Shown in pieces: positions 41,505 to 52,743 of a DNA stretch of 64,000 bases. This stretch comes from Streptomyces sp. NBC_00440. GTDB taxonomy: Bacteria > Actinomycetota > Actinomycetes > Streptomycetales > Streptomycetaceae. Below the pieces are notes generated by a model. That model worked only from the letters and a program-made list of their open reading frames with translations, had not been told where the DNA came from and made no database searches. How positions within the stretch are numbered: the stretch's first letter is position 1; each line of letters begins with the position of its first letter. Made by a program: the position numbers and the translations under genes. The stretch covers positions 4,781,501 through 4,845,500 of the forward strand of contig NZ_CP107921.1 of assembly GCF_036014215.1 (NCBI RefSeq). The letters are read 5' to 3'.

Positions 41505-42847
41505 TGACCACTTCCAGCGAAGCTCCCCGCGCCTCGGCCGCCTCGGCCCGCGAGACGACAGAGGGGACTGTATATACAGTCACCGGCGGCGACTGGGACG
41601 AGGTCGTCCAGTCCGCGGCCAAGGCCGACGACGAGCGCATCGTCGTCAACATGGGACCGCAGCACCCGTCCACCCACGGTGTGCTCCGGCTCATCCTGGA
41701 GATCGACGGCGAGACCGTCACCGAGGCCCGCTGCGGCATCGGCTATCTGCACACCGGCATCGAGAAGAACCTCGAATACCGGACCTGGGTCCAGGGCACC
41801 ACCTTCGTCACGCGCATGGACTACCTGACGCCGTTCTTCAACGAGACGGCGTACTGCCTGGGCGTCGAGAAGCTGCTCGGCATCGAGGAGCAGATCCCCG
41901 ACCGCGCCTCGGTGATCCGCGTCCTGCTGATGGAGCTCAACCGGCTCTCCTCGCATCTGGTGGCCATCGCCACCGGCGGCATGGAGCTGGGCGCGACGAC
42001 GATCATGATCTACGGCTTCCGGGACCGTGAACTCGTCCTCGACATCTTCGAGCTGATCACCGGACTGCGGATGAACCACGCGTTCATCCGGCCCGGCGGA
42101 CTGGCCCAGGACCTGCCGCCCGGCGCCATGGACCAACTGCGCGAGTTCCTCAAGGCGATGCGCAAGAACCTGCCGGAGTACGACAAGCTCGCCACCGGCA
42201 ACCCGATCTTCAAGGCGCGTATGCAGAACGTCGGCTATCTCGACCTGGCCGGCTGCATGGCGCTCGGTGCGACCGGGCCGATCCTGCGCTCCGCGGGCCT
42301 TCCGCACGACCTGCGCAAGACCGACCCGTACTGCGGTTACGAGAACTACGAGTTCGACGTGCCGACCGCCGACACCTGCGACTCGTACGGCCGCTTCCTG
42401 GTCCGCCTCGAAGAGATGCGCCAGTCGCTGCGGATCGTCGAGCAGTGCCTGGACCGGCTGGAGCCGGGCCCCGTGATGGTCGCCGACAAGAAGATCGCCT
42501 GGCCCGCGCAGCTCGCGCTCGGCCCGGACGGACTCGGCAACTCGCTGGACCACATCAAGAACATCATGGGCACCTCCATGGAAGCCCTGATCCACCACTT
42601 CAAGCTGGTGACCGAGGGGTTCCGGGTCCCGGCCGGACAGGCGTACACCGCTGTCGAGTCACCCAAGGGCGAACTGGGCGTCCACATGGTCTCGGACGGC
42701 GGCACCCGCCCCTACCGCGTCCACTTCCGCGACCCGTCCTTCACCAATCTCCAGGCGATGGCGGCGATGTGCGAGGGCGGCCAGGTCGCCGACGTCATCG
42801 TCGCCGTCGCGTCCATCGACCCCGTGATGGGAGGCGTCGACCGATGA
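41504..42847 (+). CDS. nuoD: NADH-quinone oxidoreductase subunit D
   Basis: 447-aa 49-kDa-type subunit forming the quinone-binding site with NuoB. Family landmarks: [20 protein letters not shown] with the quinone-facing His, [37 protein letters not shown] and the C-terminal DRxxxxGGVDR ([10 protein letters not shown]). Starts ATG 41504, one base into the nuoC stop. The codons for TVYTV near residue 24 contain a perfect AT-rich palindrome (41566-41581). Overlaps nuoE by 4 bases. Confidence 0.96.
   Translation: MTTSSEAPRASAASARETTEGTVYTVTGGDWDEVVQSAAKADDERIVVNMGPQHPSTHGVLRLILEIDGETVTEARCGIGYLHTGIEKNLEYRTWVQGTTFVTRMDYLTPFFNETAYCLGVEKLLGIEEQIPDRASVIRVLLMELNRLSSHLVAIATGGMELGATTIMIYGFRDRELVLDIFELITGLRMNHAFIRPGGLAQDLPPGAMDQLREFLKAMRKNLPEYDKLATGNPIFKARMQNVGYLDLAGCMALGATGPILRSAGLPHDLRKTDPYCGYENYEFDVPTADTCDSYGRFLVRLEEMRQSLRIVEQCLDRLEPGPVMVADKKIAWPAQLALGPDGLGNSLDHIKNIMGTSMEALIHHFKLVTEGFRVPAGQAYTAVESPKGELGVHMVSDGGTRPYRVHFRDPSFTNLQAMAAMCEGGQVADVIVAVASIDPVMGGVDR
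41566..41581. repeat. AT-rich perfect palindrome inside nuoD
   Basis: GACTGTATATACAGTC is a perfect 16-bp palindrome at codons 21-26 of nuoD, in sequence otherwise over 70% GC. It could be a regulator or processing site inside the operon or simply reflect the conserved TVYTV residues. Confidence 0.6.
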
Positions 42848-43713
42848 CGGAAGCTCATTCGGCGGCTCCGGCGGCATCGGCCGCCCCGACGAGCCTGGGC
42901 ATGCCCCAGCTCCCCGCCCCCGATTACCCGGCCGACGTACGCGCCAGGCTCGACGCGGACGCCAAGGAGATCATCGCCCGCTACCCGGACAGCAGGTCGG
43001 CGCTGCTCCCGCTGCTGCACCTGGTGCAGGCCGAGGAGGGGTACGTCACCCGGACCGGCGTCCGGTTCTGCGCGGAGGCGCTGGAGCTGACCACCGCCGA
43101 GGTCACCGCGGTCTCCACCTTCTACTCGATGTACCGGCGCAAGCCGAGCGGTGACTACCAGGTGGGTGTCTGCACCAACACCCTCTGCGCGGTGATGGGC
43201 GGCGACGCCATCTACTCCGCGCTGCGTGAGCACCTCGACGTCGGCGACGGCGAGACCACCGAGGACGGCAAGGTCACGCTGGAGCACATCGAGTGCAACG
43301 CGGCCTGCGACTTCGCACCCGTCCTGATGGTCAACTGGGAGTTCTTCGACAACCAGACCGTCGAGTCCGCGAAACGGCTCGTCGACGACCTCCGGGACGG
43401 ACAGCAGGTCACCCCGACCCGGGGCGCGCCGCTCTGCACCTTCCAGGAGACCTCCCGGATCCTGGCCGGCTTCCCCGACGAGCGGGACGGAGCGGTCGAG
43501 TCGACCGGCGGCGCGGGGCACGCGTCCCTGGTGGGCCTGCGGCTCGCGAAGGGTGAGGCACCGCAGCCGCGTGTGGTGTCCCCGCGCGGCGGATCCCCGA
43601 AGGCTCCTGCCCAGCCGGGCTCCGAGCACCTCAGCTCGCACGACGCACCGCAGCAGACCTCGGCGTCAGACCCGGAGCACCCGGCAGGCCCCGTATCAGA
43701 GGAGGGGGAGTGA
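42844..43713 (+). CDS. nuoE: NADH-quinone oxidoreductase subunit E
   Basis: 289-aa 24-kDa-type subunit with the N1a [2Fe-2S] cluster. Cluster ligands lie in GVCTNTLC and [10 protein letters not shown]; the helical N-part ([31 protein letters not shown]) is typical. A C-terminal extension of about 60 residues rich in Ser/Pro/Glu ([15 protein letters not shown]) goes beyond the usual 160-220 aa size. ATG 42844 overlaps nuoD stop (ATGA). The terminal GGAGGGGGA provides the nuoF ribosome-binding site. Confidence 0.95.
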   Translation: MTEAHSAAPAASAAPTSLGMPQLPAPDYPADVRARLDADAKEIIARYPDSRSALLPLLHLVQAEEGYVTRTGVRFCAEALELTTAEVTAVSTFYSMYRRKPSGDYQVGVCTNTLCAVMGGDAIYSALREHLDVGDGETTEDGKVTLEHIECNAACDFAPVLMVNWEFFDNQTVESAKRLVDDLRDGQQVTPTRGAPLCTFQETSRILAGFPDERDGAVESTGGAGHASLVGLRLAKGEAPQPRVVSPRGGSPKAPAQPGSEHLSSHDAPQQTSASDPEHPAGPVSEEGE

Positions 43714-45098
43714 TGAGCGTGGCAACCGAGCTCAACGGCAGCGGGAACGGCGAGGGCGACGGAGAGTCCAGCCCCGAGAAGCTGCTCACCCCGGTCCTCT
43801 CCGCCTTCTGGGACCAGCCGGATTCCTGGACCCTGGAGACGTACAAACGGCACGACGGGTACGAGGGGCTGAAGAAGGCCCTCGCCATGGCGCCCGACGA
43901 CCTCATCGCCTACGTCAAGGACTCGGGCCTGCGCGGCCGAGGCGGCGCGGGCTTCCCCACCGGGATGAAGTGGCAGTTCATCCCGCAGGGCGACGGAAAG
44001 CCGCATTATCTAGTTGTCAACGCCGACGAATCGGAGCCCGGGACCTGCAAGGACATCCCGCTCCTCTTCGCCAACCCGCATTCCCTCATCGAGGGGATCG
44101 TGATCGCCTGTTACGCGATCAGGTCTTCTCATGCCTTCATCTATCTCCGGGGTGAAGTCGTCCCCGTACTGCGGCGGATGCACGAGGCCGTACGCGAGGC
44201 GTACGAGGCGGGATACCTCGGCAAGGACATCCTGGGCAGCGGACTCGACCTGGACGTCACCGTGCACGCGGGGGCGGGCGCGTACATCTGTGGTGAGGAG
44301 ACCGCACTCCTCGACTCCCTGGAGGGCCGCCGCGGCCAGCCCAGGCTCCGGCCTCCTTTCCCTGCTGTCGCCGGGCTCTACGCATGTCCCACTGTGGTGA
44401 ACAACGTGGAATCCATCGCGTCGGTTCCCGCGATCCTGAACCGGGGCAAGGACTGGTTCAAATCGATGGGCACCGAGAAGTCCGCCGGGTTCACGCTGTA
44501 TTCGCTCAGCGGGCACGTCACCAGCCCCGGCCAGTACGAGGCCCCGCTCGGCATCACCCTGCGCCAGCTGCTCGACATGAGCGGCGGGATGCGGCACGGC
44601 CACCGGCTCAAGTTCTGGACGCCGGGCGGCTCTTCGACCCCGATGTTCACCGACGAGCACCTCGACGTCCCGCTGGACTACGAGGGCGTGGGCGCCGCCG
44701 GATCGATGCTCGGCACCAAGGCGCTCCAGTGCTTCGACGAGACGACCTGTGTGGTGCGGGCCGTCACCCGCTGGACCGAGTTCTACGCGCACGAGTCCTG
44801 CGGCAAGTGCACGCCCTGCCGCGAAGGGACGTACTGGCTCGTCCAGTTGCTCCGCGACATCGAAGCCGGAAAGGGCCAGATGTCCGACCTCGACAAGATC
44901 AACGACATCGCCGACAACGTCAACGGCAAGTCGTTCTGCGCGCTCGGCGACGGCGCCGCGTCGCCGATCTTCTCCTCGCTCAAGTACTTCCGTGAGGAGT
45001 ACGAGCAGCACATCACCGGCAAGGGCTGCCCGCTCGACCCGGACCTGTCGACCGTCTGGGCCGACGAGCCCCGCCACATCTCGGAGGTGAACGCATGA
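43713..45098 (+). CDS. nuoF: NADH-quinone oxidoreductase subunit F
   Basis: 461-aa 51-kDa-type subunit: binds NADH and FMN, takes the hydride, and carries [4Fe-4S] N3. NADH/FMN motif [16 protein letters not shown], the ESEPGTCKD segment, [19 protein letters not shown], and cluster motif [11 protein letters not shown] with the fourth Cys in [12 protein letters not shown] 43713 is chosen over the preceding GTG 43710 because the GGAGGGGG site would be too close to the latter. Its stop overlaps the nuoG start (ATGA). Confidence 0.96.
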   Translation: MSVATELNGSGNGEGDGESSPEKLLTPVLSAFWDQPDSWTLETYKRHDGYEGLKKALAMAPDDLIAYVKDSGLRGRGGAGFPTGMKWQFIPQGDGKPHYLVVNADESEPGTCKDIPLLFANPHSLIEGIVIACYAIRSSHAFIYLRGEVVPVLRRMHEAVREAYEAGYLGKDILGSGLDLDVTVHAGAGAYICGEETALLDSLEGRRGQPRLRPPFPAVAGLYACPTVVNNVESIASVPAILNRGKDWFKSMGTEKSAGFTLYSLSGHVTSPGQYEAPLGITLRQLLDMSGGMRHGHRLKFWTPGGSSTPMFTDEHLDVPLDYEGVGAAGSMLGTKALQCFDETTCVVRAVTRWTEFYAHESCGKCTPCREGTYWLVQLLRDIEAGKGQMSDLDKINDIADNVNGKSFCALGDGAASPIFSSLKYFREEYEQHITGKGCPLDPDLSTVWADEPRHISEVNA

Positions 45099-47611
45099 CA
45101 GTGACGACTAACAGCGCTCCCTCCGGGGGCGGTGAGGCAGCAGTGCCGCCCGAGGACCTGGTGTCGCTGACCATCGACGGCATCGCGATCTCGGTCCCGA
45201 AGGGGACCCTGGTCATCCGCGCCGCCGAACAGCTCGGCATCGAGATCCCGCGCTTCTGCGACCACCCGCTCCTCGACCCCGCGGGCGCCTGCCGCCAGTG
45301 CATCGTCGAAGTCGAGGGCCAGCGCAAGCCGATGGCGTCCTGCACCATCACCTGCACCGACGGCATGGTCGTCAAGTCGCACCTCACCTCGCCGGTCGCC
45401 GAGAAGGCCCAGCACGGTGTGATGGAGCTGCTCCTCATCAACCACCCGCTGGACTGCCCGGTCTGCGACAAGGGCGGCGAGTGCCCCCTGCAGAACCAGG
45501 CGGTGTCGCACGGCAACCCCGACTCCCGGTTCGACGGCAAGAAGCGGACCTTCGAGAAGCCCGTACCGATCTCGACCCAGGTGCTGCTCGACCGCGAGCG
45601 GTGCGTGCTCTGCGCCCGCTGCACCCGCTTCTCCAACCAGATCGCCGGCGACCCGATGATCGACCTGATCGAGCGCGGCGCGCTCCAGCAGGTCGGCATC
45701 GGCGAGGGCGACCCGTTCGAGTCGTACTTCTCCGGCAACACCATCCAGATCTGCCCGGTCGGCGCGCTGACCTCGGCGGCCTACCGGTTCCGCTCCCGCC
45801 CCTTCGACCTGGTGTCGTCGCCCTCGGTGTGCGAACACTGCTCGGGGGGCTGCGCGACCCGCACCGACCACCGGCGCGGCAAGGTCATGCGGCGGCTCGC
45901 CGACAACGACCCTGAGGTCAACGAGGAGTGGCTCTGCGACAAGGGCCGCTTCGGGTTCCGCTACGCCCAGCGCCCGGACCGGCTCACCACCCCGCTCGTA
46001 CGGAACGAGGACGGCGTCCTGGAACCGGCCAGCTGGCCGGAGGCGCTGGAGCGGGCCGCGAACGGTCTCGCGGCGGCGCGCGGCCGGGCCGGTGTGCTGA
46101 CCGGCGGCCGCCTCACCGTCGAAGACGCCTACGCGTACGCCAAGTTCGCGCGCATCGCCCTCGACACCAACGACGTCGACTTCCGCGCCCGGGTGCACTC
46201 GGCCGAGGAGGCCGACTTCCTGGCCGCCCGGGTCGCGGGCCGCGGCAAGGACCTCGACGGCACGGGAGTCACCAACACCTCGCTGGAACAGGCCCCGGCC
46301 GTCCTGCTCGCCGGATTCGAGTCCGAGGAGGAGGCCCCCGGCATCTTCCTGCGGCTGCGCAAGGCGCACCGCACGCACGGGCAGCGGACCTTCTCCCTCG
46401 CCACCCACGCCACCCGCGGCCTGGCGAAGGCGGGCGGCACGCTGCTGCCCGCCGCACCCGGCACCGAGACCGAGTGGCTGGACGCCATCGCGGGCGGGGT
46501 CGGCCTGGACTCCGAAGGGCAGCAGGCCGCCGAAGCCCTCCGTACGGAAGGCGCGGTGATCGTCGTCGGCGAACGGCTCGCCGCCGTACCCGGCGCGCTC
46601 ACCGCGGCCGTACGCACCGCGACCGCCACCGGCGCCGCCCTGGTCTGGGTGCCCCGCAGGGCCGGGGAGCGGGGCGCGGTCGAGGCGGGCGCGATCCCCG
46701 CGCTGCTGCCCGGCGGCCGCCCCGCCACCGATCCGCGGGCCCGCGAGGAGGTGGCCGCGGTCTGGGGCGTACGCGAACTCCCGCACCGCTTCGGCCGGGA
46801 CACCGGACAGATCCTCGAAGCAGCCGCGACCGGCGAACTGGGCGCACTGCTCGTCGCGGGTGTCGAGACCGCGGACCTCCCCGACCCGGCGCGGGCCGAG
46901 GAGGCCCTCGACAAGGTCGGCTTCCTGGTCTCGCTCGAACTGCGGCCCGGCGCGGTCACCGACCGGGCCGACGTGGTCCTTCCGGTGGCCGCCGCCGCCG
47001 AGAAGGCGGGCACCTTCCTCAACTGGGAAGGCAGGGCACGGCTCTTCGAGGCATCGCTCAAGCCCGAGCAGATGACGCGCACCCTGGCCCCGGCCGACTC
47101 ACGGGTGCTGCACATGCTCGCCGACGCGCTCGACGTCCACTTCGCGCTGCCGGACATCACCTCCGTACGCAACGAGCTGGACCGGCTGGGCGCGTGGACC
47201 GGGCAGCACGCGAGCGACCCGGCCGGCACGGTCGCTCCACTGCCCCGCCCCTCCGAGGGCGAGGCCGTACTCGCGGGCCACCGGCTGCTGCTCGACCTGG
47301 GCCTGCTCCAGCAGGGCGACGACGCGCTGGCCGGCACCCGGCACGCGGCGGTCGCCCGGCTGTCGGCGACGACCGCCGAGGAGACGGGCGTCAAGGACGG
47401 CGACGTCCTCGCCGTCACCGGCCCCGCGGGCGACGTACGGCTGCCGCTCCAGGTCACCGAGATGCCCGACCGGGTGGTCTGGCTCCCGATGAACTCGACG
47501 GGCGGCGGCGTCCTGCGCGACACCGGCGCCCGCCCCGGCGAACCGGTGCGGATCTCCGCCGCGCCGGCCGCACCCGCCGCACCCGCGGCCACGACGGAGG
47601 TGGAGGCGTGA
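45095..47611 (+). CDS. nuoG: NADH-quinone oxidoreductase subunit G
   Basis: 838-aa 75-kDa-type subunit with several Fe-S centres. Ligands: [15 protein letters not shown] ([2Fe-2S]), [17 protein letters not shown] (His-Cys [4Fe-4S]), [10 protein letters not shown] with a later CPVG, and [13 protein letters not shown] at the start of the molybdopterin-enzyme-like domain (the extra N7-type site). The C-terminal third is Ala-rich and ends in an ADP-binding-like fold. ATG 45095 overlaps nuoF; the stop overlaps nuoH GTG (47608-47611). A long open frame in another register on the same strand is a shadow. Confidence 0.96.
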   Translation: MTVTTNSAPSGGGEAAVPPEDLVSLTIDGIAISVPKGTLVIRAAEQLGIEIPRFCDHPLLDPAGACRQCIVEVEGQRKPMASCTITCTDGMVVKSHLTSPVAEKAQHGVMELLLINHPLDCPVCDKGGECPLQNQAVSHGNPDSRFDGKKRTFEKPVPISTQVLLDRERCVLCARCTRFSNQIAGDPMIDLIERGALQQVGIGEGDPFESYFSGNTIQICPVGALTSAAYRFRSRPFDLVSSPSVCEHCSGGCATRTDHRRGKVMRRLADNDPEVNEEWLCDKGRFGFRYAQRPDRLTTPLVRNEDGVLEPASWPEALERAANGLAAARGRAGVLTGGRLTVEDAYAYAKFARIALDTNDVDFRARVHSAEEADFLAARVAGRGKDLDGTGVTNTSLEQAPAVLLAGFESEEEAPGIFLRLRKAHRTHGQRTFSLATHATRGLAKAGGTLLPAAPGTETEWLDAIAGGVGLDSEGQQAAEALRTEGAVIVVGERLAAVPGALTAAVRTATATGAALVWVPRRAGERGAVEAGAIPALLPGGRPATDPRAREEVAAVWGVRELPHRFGRDTGQILEAAATGELGALLVAGVETADLPDPARAEEALDKVGFLVSLELRPGAVTDRADVVLPVAAAAEKAGTFLNWEGRARLFEASLKPEQMTRTLAPADSRVLHMLADALDVHFALPDITSVRNELDRLGAWTGQHASDPAGTVAPLPRPSEGEAVLAGHRLLLDLGLLQQGDDALAGTRHAAVARLSATTAEETGVKDGDVLAVTGPAGDVRLPLQVTEMPDRVVWLPMNSTGGGVLRDTGARPGEPVRISAAPAAPAAPAATTEVEA

Positions 47612-48978
47612 CGAACTACTACCTCGCAGCGACCGAGGACCTGTCGATGTTCGGACGGGACCCCTGGTGGCTGGTTGTCATCAAGGCCGTCTTCTGCTTC
47701 GCGTTCCTGATGATCACCGTGCTCTTCTCCATCGTGTGGGAGCGCAAGGTCGTCGCCTGGATGCAGCTGCGCATCGGCCCCAACCGGCACGGCCCCTGGG
47801 GAATGCTCCAGTCGCTCGCCGACGGCATCAAGCTGATGCTGAAGGAGGACCTGGTCGTCAAGCGGGCGGACAAGCTGGTCTACGTGCTGGCGCCGATCGT
47901 CGCCGCGGTACCCGCCTTCATGGCGATCGCGGTGATCCCCTTCGGCCCCTCCGGCAACGAGGTGTCGATCTTCGGCCACCGTACGACGATGCAGCTCACC
48001 GACCTGCCGATCGCGATGCTCTACATCCTCGCGGTCGCATCGGTCGGCATCTACGGCATCGTCCTGGCCGGCTGGTCGTCCGGGTCGACGTACCCGCTGC
48101 TCGGCGGACTCCGCTCCTGCGCGCAGATGATCAGCTACGAGATCGCGATGGGCGCCGCCTTCGCCTCCGTCTTCCTCTACTCGGGGTCGATGTCGACCTC
48201 GGCGATCGTGGACGCGCAGAAGGACCGCTGGTTCATCGTGCTGCTGCCGGTCTCCTTCATCATCTACATCGTCACCATGATCGGTGAGACCAACCGCGCC
48301 CCGTTCGACATGCCGGAGTCCGAAGGCGACCTGGTCGGCGGCTTCAACACCGAGTACTCGTCCATCAAGTTCGCGATGTTCATGCTGGCCGAGTACGTCA
48401 ACATGGTCACCGTTTCGGCGGTCTCCGCGACGCTCTTCCTGGGCGGCTGGCGGGCCCCGTGGCCGATCTCCACCTTCTGGGAGGGCGCGAACCACGGCTG
48501 GTGGCCGATGCTCTGGTTCGTCATCAAGGTCCAGCTCCTCCTCTTCTTCTTCATCTGGCTGCGCGGCACGCTTCCCCGCGTGCGCTACGACCAGTTGATG
48601 AAGCTCGGCTGGAAGGTCCTCATCCCGGTCTCCGTGGTCTGGCTGATGCTGGTGGCGACCGTGCGGGCGCTGCGCAACGACAACTACGACTACTCCCGGA
48701 TCGTGCTCTACGGAGCCGGGGCCGTCGTGGCGATCCTGCTGCTCTCCTTCGTCTACGACATCTTCCGCGACAAGCAGGAGAAGCAGGAGCGGGCCGCCGA
48801 GGAAGCCGCGGGCCCCGGGCCGGCCTTCGACCCGATGGCGGGCGGCTTCCCCGTACCACCGTTGCCGGGACAGACCCTTCCACCCGTACCCAGGCGGCCT
48901 TCACGCACGGAGCGGGAGCTGATTGTCAGTGGTGGCGTGGACACTGTGAGTGATGGAAAGGAGGCTGACGATGCCTGA
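47608..48978 (+). CDS. nuoH: NADH-quinone oxidoreductase subunit H
   Basis: 456-aa membrane subunit at the junction with the quinone site, about eight helices. Landmarks: [28 protein letters not shown]-type loop, [20 protein letters not shown] and GFNTEYSS acidic loop, and [15 protein letters not shown]. The C-terminal 60 residues form a soluble Pro-rich tail common in actinomycetes. GTG 47608 is set by the overlap with nuoG. It overlaps nuoI by 8 bases. Confidence 0.96.
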   Translation: MTNYYLAATEDLSMFGRDPWWLVVIKAVFCFAFLMITVLFSIVWERKVVAWMQLRIGPNRHGPWGMLQSLADGIKLMLKEDLVVKRADKLVYVLAPIVAAVPAFMAIAVIPFGPSGNEVSIFGHRTTMQLTDLPIAMLYILAVASVGIYGIVLAGWSSGSTYPLLGGLRSCAQMISYEIAMGAAFASVFLYSGSMSTSAIVDAQKDRWFIVLLPVSFIIYIVTMIGETNRAPFDMPESEGDLVGGFNTEYSSIKFAMFMLAEYVNMVTVSAVSATLFLGGWRAPWPISTFWEGANHGWWPMLWFVIKVQLLLFFFIWLRGTLPRVRYDQLMKLGWKVLIPVSVVWLMLVATVRALRNDNYDYSRIVLYGAGAVVAILLLSFVYDIFRDKQEKQERAAEEAAGPGPAFDPMAGGFPVPPLPGQTLPPVPRRPSRTERELIVSGGVDTVSDGKEADDA

Positions 48979-49651
48979 CCGCTCTACAGGGGCTTCCGGG
49001 TCCTCCGGGTCTTCCGGGGACGACACCCCCGGGACACCCGAGACCCCGAAGACACCGTGGCAGAACCCGGTGGCCGGCTTCGGCGTGACCTTCAAGGCCA
49101 TGTTCAAGAAGCGGCTCACCGAGCAGTACCCGGAGCAGGAGAAGACGACGGCGCCGCGCTTCCACGGGCGGCACCAGCTCAACCGGCATCCGGACGGACT
49201 GGAGAAGTGCATCGGGTGCGAGCTGTGCGCCTGGGCCTGCCCGGCGGACGCGATCTATGTGGAGGGCGCGGACAACGCCGAGGAGGAGCGCTACTCCCCG
49301 GGCGAGCGGTACGGCCGCGTCTACCAGATCAACTACGCCCGCTGCATCCTGTGCGGACTCTGCATCGAGGCCTGCCCCACCCGGGCGCTCACGATGACGA
49401 ACGACTTCGAGCTCGCCGACAGCAGCCGCGCCAACCTGATCTACACCAAGGAGCAGTTGCTCGCCGGCCTGGACGAGGGCATGGTCGACTCGCCGCACTC
49501 GATCTTCCCGGGTACCGACGAACAGGACTACTACCGGGGCCTGGTGACCGAAGCCGCCCCCGGCACGGTCCGCCAGACCGCGTTCTCCAAGGGTGAGACG
49601 GCCGAGCCGCCGGCCGGGGCCGGGGCGCCGAACGAGGGGGCGCAGGCGTGA
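48971..49651 (+). CDS. nuoI: NADH-quinone oxidoreductase subunit I
   Basis: 226-aa peripheral subunit with two [4Fe-4S] clusters, N6a and N6b: [12 protein letters not shown] and [12 protein letters not shown]. The conserved [13 protein letters not shown] region precedes them. N- and C-terminal extensions are Ser/Pro-rich. ATG 48971 is fixed by GGAAAGGAGG ahead of it (inside the nuoH end), giving an 8-base overlap with nuoH. The stop overlaps nuoJ GTG by 4 bases. Confidence 0.96.
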   Translation: MPDRSTGASGSSGSSGDDTPGTPETPKTPWQNPVAGFGVTFKAMFKKRLTEQYPEQEKTTAPRFHGRHQLNRHPDGLEKCIGCELCAWACPADAIYVEGADNAEEERYSPGERYGRVYQINYARCILCGLCIEACPTRALTMTNDFELADSSRANLIYTKEQLLAGLDEGMVDSPHSIFPGTDEQDYYRGLVTEAAPGTVRQTAFSKGETAEPPAGAGAPNEGAQA

Positions 49652-50532
49652 ACTACCTGACCTCCACCGGTGAGGCCTTCCAGTTCTGGGTGCTGGGCAC
49701 GGTCGCCGTGATCGGCGCGCTCTCCACCGTACTGATGCGGCGTGCCGTGCACAGCGCGCTGAGCCTCGCCGGGACCATGATCATCCTGGCGGTGTTCTAC
49801 CTCGCCAACGGCGCCTACTTCCTGGGCATCGTCCAGATCGTCGTCTACACCGGCGCGATCATGATGCTCTTCCTCTTCGTGGTCATGCTGGTCGGCGTCA
49901 CCGCGGCCGACTCGCTCACGGAGACCATCAAGGGGCAGCGCTGGCTGGCCGTGCTCTGCGGGCTCGGCTTCGGCATCCTGCTGATCGCCGGTATCGCCAA
50001 CGCCTCGCTCAAGAGCTTCACGGGTCTGGGCCAGGCCAACGCCCACGGCAATGTGCAGGGCCTCGCCGCCCTCATCTTCACCAAGTACGTCTTCGCCTTC
50101 GAGATCACCGGCGCGCTGCTCATCACCGCGGCCGTCGGCGCGATGGTGCTCACCCACCGGGAGCGCACCGAACAGGCCAGGACCCAGCGGCAGATGTCCG
50201 AGGACCGCGTACGCAGCAAGCAGGTCCCGCCGCTGCCCGCCCCCGGTGTCTACGCCCGGCACAACGCCGTGGATGTCGCCGGACTGCTCCCGGACGGCAC
50301 CCCGGCGGAGCTCACCGTCATGCAGACGCTGCGTCAGCGCGGCCAGATCCGCGATGTGTCGAGCCAGGCCCTGGCGGACCTCAGGGCGCTGGAGCAGCGC
50401 TCCGAGGAGCGGCTGGGCCGTACGTCGGGACACGGCCACGACGCCGGGATCGCCGGTGAGAGCGACCGGCCCGGGAGCACTCGGTCCGACCGCTCCGACC
50501 GGCTCGACCGGGAAGAGGAGGAGGCGAAGTGA
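49648..50532 (+). CDS. nuoJ: NADH-quinone oxidoreductase subunit J
   Basis: 294-aa membrane subunit, five helices in the first 170 residues ([60 protein letters not shown] with the pi-bulge region). The remaining 120 residues are a hydrophilic, charged tail ([20 protein letters not shown]) longer than in enterobacteria (about 180 aa total). GTG 49648 overlaps nuoI; the stop overlaps nuoK GTG (50529-50532). Confidence 0.95.
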   Translation: MNYLTSTGEAFQFWVLGTVAVIGALSTVLMRRAVHSALSLAGTMIILAVFYLANGAYFLGIVQIVVYTGAIMMLFLFVVMLVGVTAADSLTETIKGQRWLAVLCGLGFGILLIAGIANASLKSFTGLGQANAHGNVQGLAALIFTKYVFAFEITGALLITAAVGAMVLTHRERTEQARTQRQMSEDRVRSKQVPPLPAPGVYARHNAVDVAGLLPDGTPAELTVMQTLRQRGQIRDVSSQALADLRALEQRSEERLGRTSGHGHDAGIAGESDRPGSTRSDRSDRLDREEEEAK

Positions 50533-50828
50533 ATCCGGTCAACTATCTGTATCTCGCCTCGCTGTTGTTCACCATCGGCGCGGTCGGGGTGCTGATCAGG
50601 CGGAACGCCATCGTGGTCTTCATGTGCGTGGAGCTGATGCTCAACGCCTGCAACCTCGCGTTCGTCGCCTTCTCCCGTATGCACGGAAACCTGGACGGCC
50701 AGATCATCGCCTTCTTCACGATGGTCGTTGCCGCCGCGGAGGTCGTGGTCGGGCTCGCGATCATCGTGTCGCTCTTCCGTTCCCGCCACTCGGCCTCGGT
50801 CGACGACGCCAGCCTGATGAAGCTGTAA
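50529..50828 (+). CDS. nuoK: NADH-quinone oxidoreductase subunit K
   Basis: 99-aa membrane subunit, three helices ([58 protein letters not shown]). The Glu residues of the proton path, in MCVELML and AAAEVVVG, are present. GTG 50529 overlaps nuoJ. nuoL starts 14 bases after the stop. Confidence 0.96.
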   Translation: MNPVNYLYLASLLFTIGAVGVLIRRNAIVVFMCVELMLNACNLAFVAFSRMHGNLDGQIIAFFTMVVAAAEVVVGLAIIVSLFRSRHSASVDDASLMKL

Positions 50829-50842
50829 GGGGTCGCTGAACA

Positions 50843-52738
50843 GTGGAGAACCTGATTGCGCTGCTGATCGCAGCGCCTTTGCTCGGAGCGGCGGTACTGC
50901 TCTGCGGTGGGCGGCGGTTCGACCGTGCCGGCCACTGGCTCGGCACGCTGTTCGCCGCCGCGTCCTTCGTGCTGGCGGCCGTCCTCTTCGTGAACATGCT
51001 GGGCAAGAGCGCGGACCACCGCACCCTGCACCAGTACCTGTTCAGCTGGATCCCGGTGGCCGGCTTCAAGGCCGACGCCGCCTTCCAGCTCGACCAGCTG
51101 TCGATGACGTTCGTCCTGCTGATCTCCGGTGTGGGCACGCTGATCCACATCTACTCGATCGGCTACATGGAGCACGACGAACGGCGCCGCCGCTTCTTCG
51201 GCTATCTGAACCTCTTCCTCGCGGCGATGCTGCTGCTGGTCCTCGCCGACAACTACCTGCTGCTGTACGTCGGCTGGGAGGGCGTCGGCCTCGCCTCGTA
51301 CCTCCTGATCGGCTTCTGGCAGCACAAGCCGTCCGCGGCGACGGCGGCCAAGAAGGCCTTCATCGTCAACCGCGTCGGTGACATGGGCCTGTCGATCGCG
51401 ATCATGCTGATGTTCACCACCTTCGGGACCTTCGCCTTCGGCCCGGTCCTGCACTCCGTGGGGAGCGCCTCGCAGGGCAAGCTCACCGCCATCGGCCTGA
51501 TGCTCCTGCTCGCCGCGTGCGGCAAGTCGGCGCAGGTGCCGCTCCAGTCCTGGCTCGGTGACGCGATGGAGGGCCCGACCCCGGTCTCGGCCCTGATCCA
51601 CGCGGCGACGATGGTGACCGCGGGCGTCTACCTCATCACCCGCTCCGGCGCGATCTTCAACGCCGCTCCCACCGCGCAGCTGGCCGTCGTGGTGGTCGGC
51701 GCGGTGACACTGCTCTTCGGGGCGATCGTCGGTTGTGCGAAGGACGACATCAAGAAGGCCCTCGCGGGCTCGACCATGTCGCAGATCGGCTACATGATCA
51801 TGGCGGCGGGACTCGGCCCGATCGGGTACGCCTTCGCGATCATGCACCTCGTCACACACGGCTTCTTCAAGGCCGGGCTCTTCCTCGGCGCCGGATCGGT
51901 CATGCACGGCATGAACGACGAGGTGGACATGCGAAAGTACGGCGGCCTGCGGAAGTACATGCCGGTGACGTTCGTGACCTTCGGCCTCGGCTATCTGGCG
52001 ATCATCGGCTTCCCCGGCCTCTCCGGCTTCTTCTCCAAGGACAAGATCATCGAGGCGGCCTTCGCGAAGGGCGGCACCGAGGGCTGGATCCTCGGCGGCG
52101 CGGCCCTGCTGGGCGCCGGCATCACGGCCTTCTACATGACCCGGGTCATGCTGATGACGTTCTTCGGCGAGAAGCGCTGGGTGCCGGACGCGGACGGCCA
52201 CGAGCCGCACCCGCACGAGTCGCCCAGGACGATGACCATCCCCATGATCATCCTGGCCTTCGGCTCGGTCTTCGCCGGTGCGTTCTTCGGCATCGGTAAC
52301 CGCTTCCTGCACTGGCTGGAGCCCATCACCGGCCACTCCGAGGGCAATTCGCCGGTCAGCGCGGGCGCCGTCACCGCCGGGACGATGGTGGTCCTGGTGA
52401 TCGGCGTCGCCATCGCCTGGCTCGTCTACGGACGCAAGCCCGTGCCCGCGGTGGCCCCCAAGGGTTCGCTGCTCACCCGCGCCGCCCGGCGCGACCTGCT
52501 CCAGGACGACTTCAACCACGTGGTCCTGGTCCGCGGCGGCGAGCACCTCACCCGGTCGCTGGTCTACCTCGACCACTCCCTGGTGGACGGCGTCGTCAAC
52601 GGCACGGCCGCCTCGGTCGGCGGGCTCTCGGGACGGCTGCGCAAACTGCAGAACGGCTACGCCCGCAGCTACGCGGCCTCGATGTTCGGCGGCGCAGTGA
52701 TCCTCGTCGCCGCGACCCTGCTGATGAGGGCGGTCTGA
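50843..52738 (+). CDS. nuoL: NADH-quinone oxidoreductase subunit L
   Basis: 631-aa antiporter-like proton-pumping subunit with about 15-16 helices and the lateral helix at the C-terminus. Landmarks: [19 protein letters not shown] with the essential Glu, [21 protein letters not shown] with the Lys, [16 protein letters not shown], and [19 protein letters not shown] 50843 follows AAGGGG. nuoM starts five bases after the stop. Confidence 0.96.
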   Translation: MENLIALLIAAPLLGAAVLLCGGRRFDRAGHWLGTLFAAASFVLAAVLFVNMLGKSADHRTLHQYLFSWIPVAGFKADAAFQLDQLSMTFVLLISGVGTLIHIYSIGYMEHDERRRRFFGYLNLFLAAMLLLVLADNYLLLYVGWEGVGLASYLLIGFWQHKPSAATAAKKAFIVNRVGDMGLSIAIMLMFTTFGTFAFGPVLHSVGSASQGKLTAIGLMLLLAACGKSAQVPLQSWLGDAMEGPTPVSALIHAATMVTAGVYLITRSGAIFNAAPTAQLAVVVVGAVTLLFGAIVGCAKDDIKKALAGSTMSQIGYMIMAAGLGPIGYAFAIMHLVTHGFFKAGLFLGAGSVMHGMNDEVDMRKYGGLRKYMPVTFVTFGLGYLAIIGFPGLSGFFSKDKIIEAAFAKGGTEGWILGGAALLGAGITAFYMTRVMLMTFFGEKRWVPDADGHEPHPHESPRTMTIPMIILAFGSVFAGAFFGIGNRFLHWLEPITGHSEGNSPVSAGAVTAGTMVVLVIGVAIAWLVYGRKPVPAVAPKGSLLTRAARRDLLQDDFNHVVLVRGGEHLTRSLVYLDHSLVDGVVNGTAASVGGLSGRLRKLQNGYARSYAASMFGGAVILVAATLLMRAV

Positions 52739-52743
52739 TCACC

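Noticed and set aside
45928..47607. Very long open frame in another register across nuoG leading into nuoH
   Set aside because: It is the shifted-frame shadow of nuoG, Arg/Gly-rich with no family match; only the part from the GTG at 47608 (nuoH) is real.
46129..48495. Large antisense open frames across the nuo operon
   Set aside because: High-GC genomes give long antisense frames opposite real genes; these are Arg/Ser/Pro/His-rich without motifs or ribosome-binding sites.
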